A stretch of 64,000 nucleotides of DNA from Acanthochlamys bracteata (lineage: Eukaryota > Streptophyta > Magnoliopsida > Pandanales > Velloziaceae). The DNA is taken from assembly GCA_019914995.1 (NCBI GenBank), contig CM034136.1, forward strand, positions 6,091,270 through 6,155,269, written 5' to 3'. This document shows, in pieces, positions 48,840 through 59,565 of this stretch. Made by a program: the position numbers and the translations under genes. Below the pieces are notes generated by a model. That model made no database searches and was not told where the DNA came from. It saw nothing but the letters and a program-made list of their open reading frames with translations. The number at the start of each line of letters is the position of its first letter. Position 1 is the stretch's first letter.

Positions 48840-51770
48840 TGCAGAATGTGCGATATTTTCAGTTGGTTTGTGTATGATGAATATATGATAGAACTCTCTG
48901 CTGTTTGCTGCAATGTATAGTGCACTATGTGGGAAGTTGTAAACGAATTAACCTACCACATCCATGCATTGGTAACGATTAACAGATTTTGCATATTAAG
49001 TTATTTAAATATTTATAATTTTTTGCGAAAGTTTTTCGTTTGCAACTTGTAGTTTTTCGTGTTTAGTTGCTGACACAAAACCTTTCATTCATTGTTGCTG
49101 GAACTGCTGTAATCCTTATGCTGGTGTTTATTGATCTAAAGTCCACTGCTTTTGGGGCTTTAATTCTGCTTTTTAATTTTGCCAAAGTCTCTGAAGCAGT
49201 GGGGGCTCTGTCCACTCTTGCTGGTGCTATATTGATGGAAAGAGAATGGTAGTCTGCTTCATATTTGTTCATGTTACGATTATACCCCAGTAATGCATTA
49301 TGATATGTATTGAACTAATACTGGCCAATTTGTTGGAGGTGAAATTATGGTTTACTGCACAAATATGTACACCACATGCACCAACCTGCAGTTGTCCCAC
49401 CTTCCTGTTTTTTAAAGAGATCTGTATCGAAATGGCATCAACATTTTCTAATTGACAATCTAGGGATGTCAGAAAGCAAAGTGAAGAACTTTGACATTGA
49501 TCTTATTTTCATCGCCAACAATCTTTTTATCCATCTGTAGGAATGGAGGGGTTAAAAGTAGATGAGGTTGAATATGAGGACCATCTTTGATTCTAGTAAC
49601 TTTATCCTCCCAAAACAAGTTGTTAAGTATCATTTGGACCTTGCTAGTAGTTCCCGCTTGTTACTTTCACCAAAGAAGTAGATGACAGTAAATTGGGGAG
49701 TTAGGACAACTAGACTAGAGGGAATAAGATGATATTATTTCGGGACGCGAGCTGAATATGATTATGGGTTGAACGATATTTGTATGCCGCAATTTCCTAT
49801 AGCTAGACTATCTTAAGCCTTTGCTTCTTTTGTTTTCTCTGTGCATATTATTGTGTAACTTTAACTTTATAGTTGAATTCATTGCAACTTGTCATAGTAG
49901 ATTGTTACTAGTACTTTACTAGTTTTCCCATTTAACACCTATACATGTTCCTGCAGGGTGGTTGTGATTTCAAAAGGCCAAGATCCAGAAGTATTGACAA
50001 AGTTGAACTCTACTATTCGGATGATAGATTTGACTTGCAATTGGTAGAACCTGTTCTCAGTGGCTCCTTAATATTCATTTTTCCTAAAACATCTCTATCG
50101 CAATGTGGAATACAGTAGCTGTCTGACTAGAATATTGGCTTTCACATCTGTCTGCAGTGGTATTCTGCTCTTAGTGAAAGGAACCAAATAGCTGCAAAGC
50201 TTATTTCAGAAAACTCCTTGGAGTCTTGGAGAGTTCATCCTCTGTTGAAGAGGTAGAAAGTTTTATTGATGATACAGGAAAGTTTACTACATTCTAATGG
50301 AAGAGATACAGTACCAGATACGTGGTTGGAGTCTAAGAATCGTTGAAACGTTCTTGAAGATTTCTTTTGTCGATGCTTGGATCATTCAATCAAAGCAGGA
50401 GGTAGTGCTTCCAGGGTTGGCTTTAGCCTAGCTCTATTTTACAGTTCTAATGCAACCCTCTGTCTCTCATTCTTATTTTACTCGTGCTGTTGCAGTCACT
50501 TCCTTATAAACAGCTTTGAAGTTTTGGAAAATTGATCTATCTCATGATTGTTACTTCTCCAGGACATCAGATTTAGATGACAATGACATACCAATAACTT
50601 GTATGTTTGCAATTTACAATCACACATTCACACTTACTTGTTTAATTCTAAAAGTAGTCTCTGTTGTTTTCCTCCTTACAGTCTTGAAGGTATTCAGACT
50701 ATTGTCTACATTTACCTTTCATATGCGGATGTTTCTCAATCATTTGCCTTGTTTTCAGCGCGAGACTCTTTGCATCTTAAGAGACAAAAACCACAATGTT
50801 CACATAAGATCTTTTGTCCATATAATTATTACTTGCCATATTCAGTTTCTGGTACCGCTGAAAATGGCATAGATACAACCCGAAAGACTTGAGCATCTCA
50901 ACCGTCACCTATGAGAAGTACATTCATCAAACCTACTAATGCAGATAAACCTTTTGACAGTTTTGGATAATTAATGACAGCTACCTGGGAGTGGAAAGGC
51001 ATCCCTTCTTATGCTATCAGTATAGCTCGTGGTGGGTTAGAAACCATGATCAGAATAACTGCACCGTGTCTATCCTATTGGGAATTACCGCATTTCAACT
51101 TGAAGGACTAGTTTATGGTCGATTTTGGGCACAGGTACAATGGTAATTCTAATTAGACTGTGATTTTTCTTTTTTAAGTTTGTATGTGTAGTTCCTCAAA
51201 AGAACTGCATATGTGTAACAGGGTGATGTATTACCACTGTTTCAATTAAATGGTTGTTCCAGTTAGGTTTGTATTTGATAATTGTAGATTGAGCTTAACT
51301 ACTGCTGTATGTCCTTTGTGAAAACATCTTGTACCCATATTCTTCTTCTTACCTATATGGAGGAGCAACATCAACTTAAAAAAATATTTGTATGTTTGTC
51401 TATCTTTAGATCATTAACATATGCCCAAGTTTGTTTTGTGTATATTTTTTTAGGAACTTGAGCATTTTTTGAGGAAATGATATAGTATATATCTATGAGG
51501 TTTAGTTTGTACCATTTTTCATTTAGTTCATGTCACAACTAAGCATCTCTTTCCATGATTCAACACGCAGATGATATGCATATTTATATGAATTTAAGCT
51601 AACAAAATAGCTATATTGTATTTAAGAGTTTTATATCTTTAATTTTGCAGGACTTTGGTAAATTTGTAATCAAGTCGTTTGTATTGGTAACTCACGCTGC
51701 ACTGCAGTATACTTTGCATGTCTATCGTGTTTGGAAGCTCCTGTTTGCTTCCAAATATTTTCAATGGTAG
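48840..51770 (+). pseudogene. Ferroportin (FPN1/2, IREG-type iron exporter) pseudogene
   Basis: Decayed exons occur in the order of plant ferroportin 1/2. About 48847-48957 has a shifted version of the RMWEF...NSLLLAAIYG helix (NSLLFAAMYSAL, then stop). 49067-49248 encodes LLTQNLSFIVAGTAVI through VGALSTLAGAILMERE. 49957-50043 encodes VVVISKGQDPEVLTKLNSTI and RMIDLTC. About 50390-50460 encodes QEVVLPG and LYFTVL around a stop. About 50985-51130 encodes WEWKGIPSYAISIARG and, in another frame, LVYGRFWAQ. 51651-51770 encodes the last helix (ALQYTLHVYRVWKLLF). Introns survive, so it arose by DNA duplication, not retroposition. Missing are a credible start, the LLSPVITG helix exon and the SRLGLWMFDL region. 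Ferroportins export iron or cobalt/nickel across the plasma membrane or tonoplast. This copy cannot encode a working carrier. Confidence 0.8.
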
Positions 51771-53970
51771 GTCGAGGCTCTTTTACAGAGATGAATATCA
51801 GGTCCATACTATTAGCCAGTGATGCTATAATGTATTGCTTCTTGCAACATTTTTCCACAGTACATGTAAAAGCTAGTTGAATTTGATTTTTGATGATATA
51901 TGATAGTTTGTAGGTTTGTTCCGGAAAATTCCCTTGGAAAGGTGTCTGATCTTCATCAGGGTTGTATAACATATGCTGGACCTTCTTGCTGCCACTCTCA
52001 CTGTACATTACTGCATTGTTAGTGCATGAAAAGAGGTCAGAGCTTGCACAGTATAAATTTCTTTTCGCTGTTAGCAAATTATTGTGTACATGGTCATATC
52101 ACGCTCATCACTCAGCTTGTGTCATCAAATTCATTATTTAGCTTCCTTCATACCAAGACTGACCAGGTATTTTCCCAAATTTCACGAAAAGTTCCACTAC
52201 CTGTATGGTTGACACTTGTTTAAAAGATTGCCGTAGTTTCATCAGAAATGCAAGTCACTTTCTTCATTCAATCAGAGTGCTTTTTCTTGTGCAGTTTTGA
52301 ACGGTGTGTAAATTAATGAGTTGAATTTGCCTTTGAATGCTCTAACGAAGTGTAGCTTATTATTACGCAAGCTCTAGTTTTAAATTAGTAAACTTGTTAT
52401 TGTACTGCTGCTCTGACTTGACCAAAATAAGTTGCTATCCAAATGTTCGTTATGGTGTTGTTGTTGTTTTGTTTCTGTTTGACTGGAAGTACAACATCTG
52501 TCGAGTACTTTAAGAAACAAAGAAAAAAATGCAGAACATCTCTGAACTCTTCAGCATTATATTGTGATCAATCAAAGAGAGTCTAGTGTCCCACAGAGCT
52601 GGAAAACCTTTGACATAATAGATTGAAGAACAATCTTTAAGTTTCATATTCTGAATTTGTTTACTAGTCTTTGAGACTTTTGGTTACTTCATGAAACTGC
52701 TGCTGTTTCATTTCAGTACAGCAAATTGATAATAGTTGCCTACTTGTTTCATCAAAATATTAATATCAGGAATAGACATGTTGATCAAGGTTGTTCTTGT
52801 TGCCTTGTTGGTACGTGTATTTAATAGAATAGGACCACTGTGATAAAATTGACAGCATTTTTCATGCCATGTATCGAAATCCATGTCCACATTCAAGCAG
52901 CAGCAACCAATTGAAATTGAAGTTTTGAATGTTAATAAACTCAAGTAGGGAACTCAATTAAATACATCGTTATCTCACCAGTTTTAACTCTGGTTCATTT
53001 CTTTTGTGTTTGTAGATCCAAATAAAATTTTCTAACTTGTTATTAACTAGTGAGTTCTAGTTAAAATCAGTCAAAATTTTCTTGTTCAACACATTTTCTC
53101 CTTAGTATTTGGAGCTCTAGATAATGTTTAATCTGTTTATCATTTCTCTAGAAGGGATTGGCAATATGTTGCTCCTACATTATTACTGCCTGCATTTGCT
53201 AAAAGAAAATTGCTTATTCTTCATGACCAATCTGATTATCAACTAAATCAGAAATAATGTGTTAATATACGATCGAATGTAATAGTGTAAAAGAATTTGG
53301 AAAGCATGGCTCTTTCCAAGCACATGATCCAAACCTTCGAATGGAGAAAAAACCTTCACTCGTACGATTTCATTTCATATTTCAATTTCTTTGGCGTGTA
53401 ACACTTTGCAATGACATTATAAACAAACCCAGAAACTAACAAAATCATCCACTATAAAACCACCTTAAACAGTACCGCTATACCTTATTAAAAAAAAACA
53501 AATTTTCAAAACTTAAAGACTTTAGGACAAGATCAAGATTATTATTTCATCCTTAGTCATCTGCTAAACCTTATCCAACACCACGTTGTCGTAGTTTTGC
53601 GCATCTCCAACATGCTTTAATGTTCTAATTCATACAAGTGTGTTTGTTAACTTTGTTTGCATTCATGTTTAGCGATCACTAAATAATCTGATATTTTATA
53701 AAATACAACGATAAGGTTCTTCTGAGTACAGCTTTGCCACCTCAAGCTAAAGCAACCGTCCGAGACAAGGAAGCCGGGATCTTTTTCTCATAAAGACTAA
53801 AATACCCTTCATCTTTTTTAAAACTACTTCACATTTGCTTCGAAATTACTACGTATGACCGTACATTAGCTTCTTAGACCACATCGGTACCGTCCATTTA
53901 ACAATCTAAGGCGGAGACGGATGAGTAGTTTTGTCATTAAAATTGAAAGCCGCCCGTGTTTATTCAAACC
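51771..53970. other. Intergenic region between the ferroportin pseudogene and the WRKY gene
   Basis: About 2.2 kb without a recognisable gene. Open frames on both strands (for example 51670-52077 minus, 135 codons) show no family motif; the first partly mirrors the pseudogene's last exon. No clear repeat. The last 700 bases probably include distal promoter of the WRKY gene. Confidence 0.45.
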
Positions 53971-53978
53971 CACGAGTT

Positions 53979-54001
53979 TTGACTAATAAGTAGATGGTCA
54001 A
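53979..54001. promoter_or_regulatory. Pair of W-boxes upstream of the WRKY gene
   Basis: TTGACT at 53979-53984 on the plus strand and TTGACC on the minus strand (GGTCAA at 53996-54001) are 11 bases apart and about 130-150 bases before the ATG. W-boxes are the binding sites of WRKY factors. A close pair here is what auto- or cross-regulated WRKY33-type promoters show. Confidence 0.55.
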
Positions 54002-54129
54002 ACTTTCCACGCTACTGCTACACCTTCGTAGAAGGTAGAGATTGTGGGTCCCATATCGGGGCCATGCGTATAGAAAAGCCTTCACACGCTATATTTCAAT
54101 AAATTTCATTTCGTTTTCTTTCGTTCTTC

Positions 54130-55911
54130 ATGGCTGCATACATGGAGAGCATAGAGGCAATGACGAAATCGTTCACGTTTCCAACAGCGTACCAGACTTC
54201 GTTCTCTGATTTGCTTGCCGGAGTTGGAGATGATACGGAGAGCAGGTCGTCAGAGTTTGGAGTTCCCAAGTTCAAGTCTGTGCCGCCGCCTTCGTTACCG
54301 ATAACACGGGCACCGGTTTCTCCTTCTTCTTACTTTTCTATACCTGCTGGACTTAGCCCTGCTGAGTTGCTTGACTCCCCTGTTCTTCTCTCATCTTCTT
54401 ATGTAAGAACTTAATTCTGTTGAAGCAGTTCAATTATAGTTGGTCATGTGTTCTTATTAATTCATTCTAATGGGTTTTCTTTGTTGCCGTTTTCGTATTT
54501 ATAGATATTGCAATCTCCAACTACTGGGACAATACCTGCTCAGAACTATGATTGGAAAAGCTTCGAAGATAATTACCAGCAGCAAATCAAAGAACAGAAA
54601 AACAATAATCATTCTGATTTTTCTTTCCAGACACAAGCAAAACCTATCAATGATACATCCTCGGTTAGTATAATTCAAACTTCAAAACCATTCCAATACA
54701 TATATTTACATGAATATTTTACCAATAATCTGTAGATAACAATTCTTTCTTCTTAATTCAAGCAGGGAACACTACAACCATGGAGCTACAACATTAAAGA
54801 AGAACCCATAGCTCCTTCAAAACCAACAACTTCATCTGATCAGGGACAGAACAAACCAGAGTACAATAACAGCAACACTATAAACCAAACTTCTAACAGG
54901 AAATCAGACGATGGTTACAAGTGGAGAAAGTACGGGCAGAAACAAGTAAAGGGCAGTGAGAACCCTCGCAGCTACTACAAGTGCACGTACCCGAACTGTC
55001 CAACAAAAAAGAAGGTTGAGAAATCTCTCGATGGACAGATAACAGAGATTGTTTACAAGGGCCAACACAACCATCCAAAGCCTCAACCAAGCAGAAGGGA
55101 TTCATCTTCTTCACTTAATAATTCGTCGCAGTTTACTCAATCTCTTCCTGTTGCTTCAGAGACTTCCGAGCATTCGTTCGGTGGTCGGTCTGGGCCGATC
55201 GATTCTGTCGCAACACCGGATAATTCTTCGGTATCTTTCGGAGACGAGAATGTTGATATGAGTTCGCATAAGAGAGATTCCGGTGCTCAGGACTTCGATA
55301 ACGATGAACCTGATGCTAAACGATGGTAAGCAACATCTGCATGCTCTCCTCTGTTTCAACAATCATATATACCATGTTTTCATTCATGAAAAAAATTAAT
55401 TCATTATTCTGATTGCAGGAAGACAGAAGTTGACAATGAAGGAATGTCAGGGTACGGAAACAGAACAGTGAGAGAACCACGGTTAGTGATTCAAACAACG
55501 AGCGACATCGATATTTTAGACGACGGATACCGCTGGAGAAAATACGGGCAGAAGGTTGTGAAAGGAAACCCGAACCCTCGTAGTTACTACAAGTGCACCA
55601 CATCAGGTTGTCCAGTAAGAAAACATGTAGAACGTGCATCGCATGATCTGAGAGCGGTAATTACTACTTATGAAGGCAAGCATAACCATGATTTGCCTGC
55701 TGCTCGTGGAAGCGGGCACGCCGTGAATGTGCAGCAGCAGAATCAAGCAATAAGACCGTTGCCGGTTACCGGAGGAAGTTCTCATGCTCCGTTTACATTG
55801 GAGATGAAACAAGGAGCAACAACAAACTACGGATATAGTTCTGAGAATTCATTGAATCCGTTTTTTAAACAATACACACAAGCATATGGAGAACATGTTT
55901 CCGAGAACTAA
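54130..55911 (+). CDS. Group I WRKY transcription factor (WRKY33/WRKY26 type)
   Basis: Four exons (54130-54402, 54505-54663, 54766-55325, 55419-55911) give 494 residues. Group I WRKY proteins bind W-box DNA with two WRKY domains and act in defence downstream of MAP kinases. The N-terminal region holds the Ser-Pro cluster typical of the WRKY33 clade ([34 protein letters not shown]), the likely MAP-kinase target. WRKY domain 1 has WRKYGQK at 197-203 with zinc ligands Cys217, Cys222, His245 and His247 (C-X4-C-X22-H-X-H). Domain 2 has WRKYGQK at 370-376 with Cys390, Cys395, His419 and His421 (X23). The intron before domain 2 splits the Trp codon of DAKRW. The C-terminus is short for WRKY33 and nearer WRKY26/25. 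Both fingers look intact. Confidence 0.93.
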
Positions 55912-56041
55912 AGATGAACCAAGAGATGAATCTTCGTTTCCTGGAAACCTTGATGCTTTGATTTAATCACTTAAAGTAGTGTATATTAGTTTAGCTGAAA
56001 TGTAAATTTTGAAGTGAAAGGTTCATAATTACTTTATTTTT

Positions 56042-56081
56042 AGGCCATCTGTTGTAGCTAAATAAGGATGGCCTTTTTTTT
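56042..56081 (+). other. Hairpin followed by a T-run in the WRKY 3' region
   Basis: AGGCCATC (56042-56049) pairs with GATGGCCT (56067-56074) across a 17-base loop, and seven further T follow. It looks like a bacterial terminator, but plants do not use those. It more likely reflects chance or a 3'-end structure about 130 bases after the stop codon. Confidence 0.4.
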
Positions 56082-56404
56082 ATCACTCATGTAATTGCTG
56101 ATTAAGAATAATAAGTTATGTTTCATAAACTTTTTATGTTTAATTGAAGAGGATATTGCGTTGAACACTATTTTGAAGTATGAAAAAAGTGTGAACAATG
56201 AATTAATTTTACTTCAGGGAAACAGCTATCGGATTTGGAGGAGAAATGGACCAAAAAAAATGTCAAAGATTTGGGGCGACTAAGATACGTAACTATTAAA
56301 CTAATATAAAGAAACAGTGAAGAATTGAGATTACTTCGATTGCAAGACTCTGCGAAGTCGGTCAGCTTGTTTCGTAGTATGACTTGGTAGAAGCTTCGGT
56401 CTGC

Positions 56405-56610
56405 GGAGGAGTTTGGAAGGTTTTTTAAAACAATTTTTTTATAGCAAAGTATTTTATTTAGTATTTTTATTTTTTCAATCTAAAACATAAAAATAAATAA
56501 TAAAAATTTTATTAAGTAAATTTCTTTGATATTTTTTAATTTTAAAATAAAATTTTAAATACTTATAAAAAATATATTAAAATATATAATTTGAAATTTT
56601 TAATCAAATA
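56405..56610. repeat. AT-rich repeat with 'gtttggaagg' end
   Basis: Opens 'ggagtttggaaggttttttaaa' in form and continues through pure AT sequence to about 56610. The terminal motif is shared with the repeats at 33160, 39114 and 41657 (reversed). Confidence 0.4.
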
Positions 56611-56647
56611 TCTTTGTCTCGGCCTCTCTCTTGCGAGTCTCATTACG

Positions 56648-57175
56648 AGTGGCAAATTTTGACCCGACTTGAAAAGGTCGGAAATCGAATCAAGCTTTAT
56701 TCGATTTCGAGTCGATCCAAAAATGATCCAAAAAATTTAAACGGATTCGAATCGGGTTCGGATTGATCCGAAATTGATCCGTTTAACCCGTATAACTATT
56801 TATATAGTATATATTATTTAATAATTAGAAAAAAAAGCAAAAAATTTGAATTTAATTCGTATATATATATTTTTAATTTATCTTAATTTTAACTAATTTT
56901 TATTTAATTTATAAATTTTGTCAAAATTAATATTTTTCTTTTTAAATATATTATAATTAATAATATATATATATTATTAAATAAAAATTAATTTTATAAT
57001 TTTTATTTAATAATTTAATTATTAAATAGGTCGATCCGAGTTTGATCCGATTATAAATAAATTAGATTAGAATTGACAATTTTAATCATATAAATAAATA
57101 AGTCCGATTAAAATTGAACAATTTTGATGCAATTATTATATGAGTCAATTCGAAACTGATCTATTAATTCATATT
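56648..57175. mobile_element. hAT-like nonautonomous element, copy 2
   Basis: Begins AGTGGCAAATTTTGACCCG and shows repeated 'gatccgaa' and 'cgaatc' motifs, then an AT-rich middle matching the 36507 copy, and ends near 'attaattcatattg'. The right inverted end (TGACACCCC in copy 1) has diverged here. Noncoding. Confidence 0.45.
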
Positions 57176-57180
57176 GTTAT

Positions 57181-58606
57181 TCGTTGTTTCAATGAAGTCT
57201 ACTGTACACCCCATTCAAGTTCATATCTTGAGAAATAGCAACCAATGTCTTAATTTACATTTACCTAAATCATAAATTTACTCAATTATTTTAAATGTAA
57301 ACTATTATTTAAAAAAACAAATTCAAATTAGTAAACATCTCTAGTGGGACATTCGGTTCTCAAATTGTGCGTTTTTTAACATTTCGGGTTGAGGAAAATC
57401 TGGAAATTTTAACTAGGGGTTACTAATTAGGTAAATTACTTGAACTCCCGTGTCAAAAATATATTTTTTAAAATAAAAATATTTTTAAAATATATTTTAT
57501 TTATTTATTTAAAAAAGTAATAACAAATACTAATAATATGTTATTATGTAAAAAAGTTTATATTTTTAAATTTTTAATAAATTATTAAAAAACGTACATT
57601 GAAAAAGTTAATATTTTATTTTTTTTGAACTTTTTAAAAATAAACTTAGTAATTTAAAAATAATATATCTGCAACAATTTTTTTATTTCCACTTTTTAAA
57701 AGAATTTTAAAACTTTTTAAAAAATATAAACTAAAAAAAAGTTGAGATAAGCACCGCTAAATGTACCTTCAAATATTCTCATAATTAGAAAAGCTCCGAG
57801 TTCAGGATTTTTAACTTTGGGCTTACGATATGTTCTGCGATTAAGATATGTTTCTGCGATTAATAACACCAAACGCCTTCAGTAACTCTTTGGGCTTTTG
57901 ATAACTACAGCCCAAATTGCAGCAAGACACAAACAAAAAGCTTGCGGCCAGAATCAGTTTTTCCAGGACTACTGGGCGGCATGGGCTTATAAAGCTATTC
58001 TACCTTGAGCACATTCAGCAGGTCCAAATAAAAATCACAAATGAGGAGCGATATTATTCGGCACATTTAGCCCACGATCACAAAGCTATTTCGAATTTGA
58101 ATTGTGACGTACTTTAATATTGAAGGATCTTTTTAGTTCAGCTTACCGAAAAAATTAATTTTATTTTTTTATTTTATATTTTTTAATATATATTTTTAAA
58201 AAATTTATTTAAAAATTTAAAAATATAAAAAATTTTAAATAGTAAAATTTTTTATTGATTATTTTTATTTTTTAAATAAAAAAATAAAAATATTTTTTAT
58301 TTTAAAAAAACTTTAATTTATAAATATTTTTAAAACGCCGTTTACAACTATAGCTATTATAGTATTGCTGGTTAAGAATTACCATCATGCGCACGCATCA
58401 AATATCTTCAATCCTTTCTTCTATCTCACTGCCATTAATTTAAAACAAACTACTTTCGTTACAAACTTTACATGGTTTATTATTCAACTCAACAAGATAT
58501 AAAATACACAAGTCATACACCAGGGATCAGCTAAACAAAGTCTACTGAAGACTCGCCGACTCTACCATATAGAAAACCACTGTCTTTTATAGAAAACAAC
58601 TGTCTT
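57181..58606. other. AT-rich intergenic region before ERD15
   Basis: Contains AT-rich blocks at 57440-57750 and 58140-58340 and an unremarkable part between them. An imperfect direct repeat of about 20 bases (58568-58587 and 58588-58607, 'tatagaaaac-actgtctttt') lies just beyond the ERD15 stop codon. Confidence 0.45.
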
Positions 58607-59157
58607 TTATCTTGGCTGGTGAATCTTCCTTGGACTGATCACCTTGTTGTAGCTCACTATCTTCGGAGCCTTCTCATAGTACATTTTCTGCATAAATTCC
58701 GCCAACTCTCTCCTGCCGCCGTGCCATTTCTCCGCTCCCCACCGCATCAACTCCATCTTACTCTCTTTCGTTCTAATCTCTTCCTTCTCTGTAACAATAT
58801 CAACTCAATCATTCTACAGAACAATTATATTACTAATTATGAAGCTTGAGTTGAAGTGTTCAGGCTAATATACGTACCTGAAGGTGAGTAGGCGTGGAAG
58901 ACACGATCAAGATCAGGAAGGTCGACGACATGATCGTAAAACTCATCAAGCTGATGCTCGTCGCCATTGAAGTAGCTATCTTCTTCTTCGTTCTCGTGGA
59001 AGCATTCACGGATCCAGTAGTCGCGAAACCAAGGACATGAGCTGACCAGCTGCCACCACTCCGGCGAGTAATCTTCCACAGACCTGTATGCTAACGGCAC
59101 AAAAGGTGCTGCATCCGGGTTCAAACCCGAATGGTTTCTCCCTGAGATCAATTCCAT
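58607..59157 (-). CDS. ERD15: ERD15-like PAM2 protein (CID1/2 type)
   Basis: Two exons on the minus strand (59157-58878, 58788-58607) with an 89-base intron give 153 residues. ERD15 (early responsive to dehydration 15) is a small acidic protein that binds the MLLE domain of poly(A)-binding protein and dampens abscisic-acid responses in Arabidopsis. The PAM2 motif is clear at residues 10-22 ([13 protein letters not shown]), followed by the conserved [11 protein letters not shown] block at 29-38. The middle is acidic. The C-terminus carries [21 protein letters not shown] in two parts, the last being the conserved SPRxIHQPR ending. The start ATG at 59157 matches the MxxxSGRxxSxLNP opening of relatives. 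Confidence 0.9.
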
Positions 59158-59565
59158 TTATTCAACTCACGCACAAGCTCGCTCTATATCCTTCTATCTT
59201 ATTATATCTGCAGCATAGATATATAAACGGAGAGGCATGATTAAGCTTGTCGTCATAGCCATAGGCGAGTAATATTGACTTCAATCAGTGTACTGATAAA
59301 ACAGGTGCCGGTAGGATTGGTCCATGGAGACATGTCACCGTCTAAATGGATAAGGAATCACGTGAACTGATAACGATGTGGAAGGATAAGATTAGTTGCA
59401 GATTAATAAGTATGATTAAATAAGCATACTAGAAATTACAATGAGTATGTATACAATATGCGAAACAATTGCTGACAATGAAGATGTTGATGTACATTAC
59501 ATGGGTGTTTATAAAAAATGATGCACAAAAGATGTAGTATAGAGGAGAAGGGGTGAAAACAAGAA
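59158..59565. promoter_or_regulatory. ERD15 promoter and CASPL 3' region
   Basis: A 408-base gap between two minus-strand genes. TATAT-rich sequence at 59190-59225 could supply the ERD15 TATA box on the minus strand. No ABRE core (ACGTG[G/T]) is obvious apart from a CACGTG palindrome at about 59359-59364, which is a G-box type element that could serve ERD15. Confidence 0.4.

Noticed and set aside
51670-52077. 135-codon minus-strand open frame
   Set aside because: It lies opposite the last exon of the ferroportin pseudogene and shows no recognisable motif.
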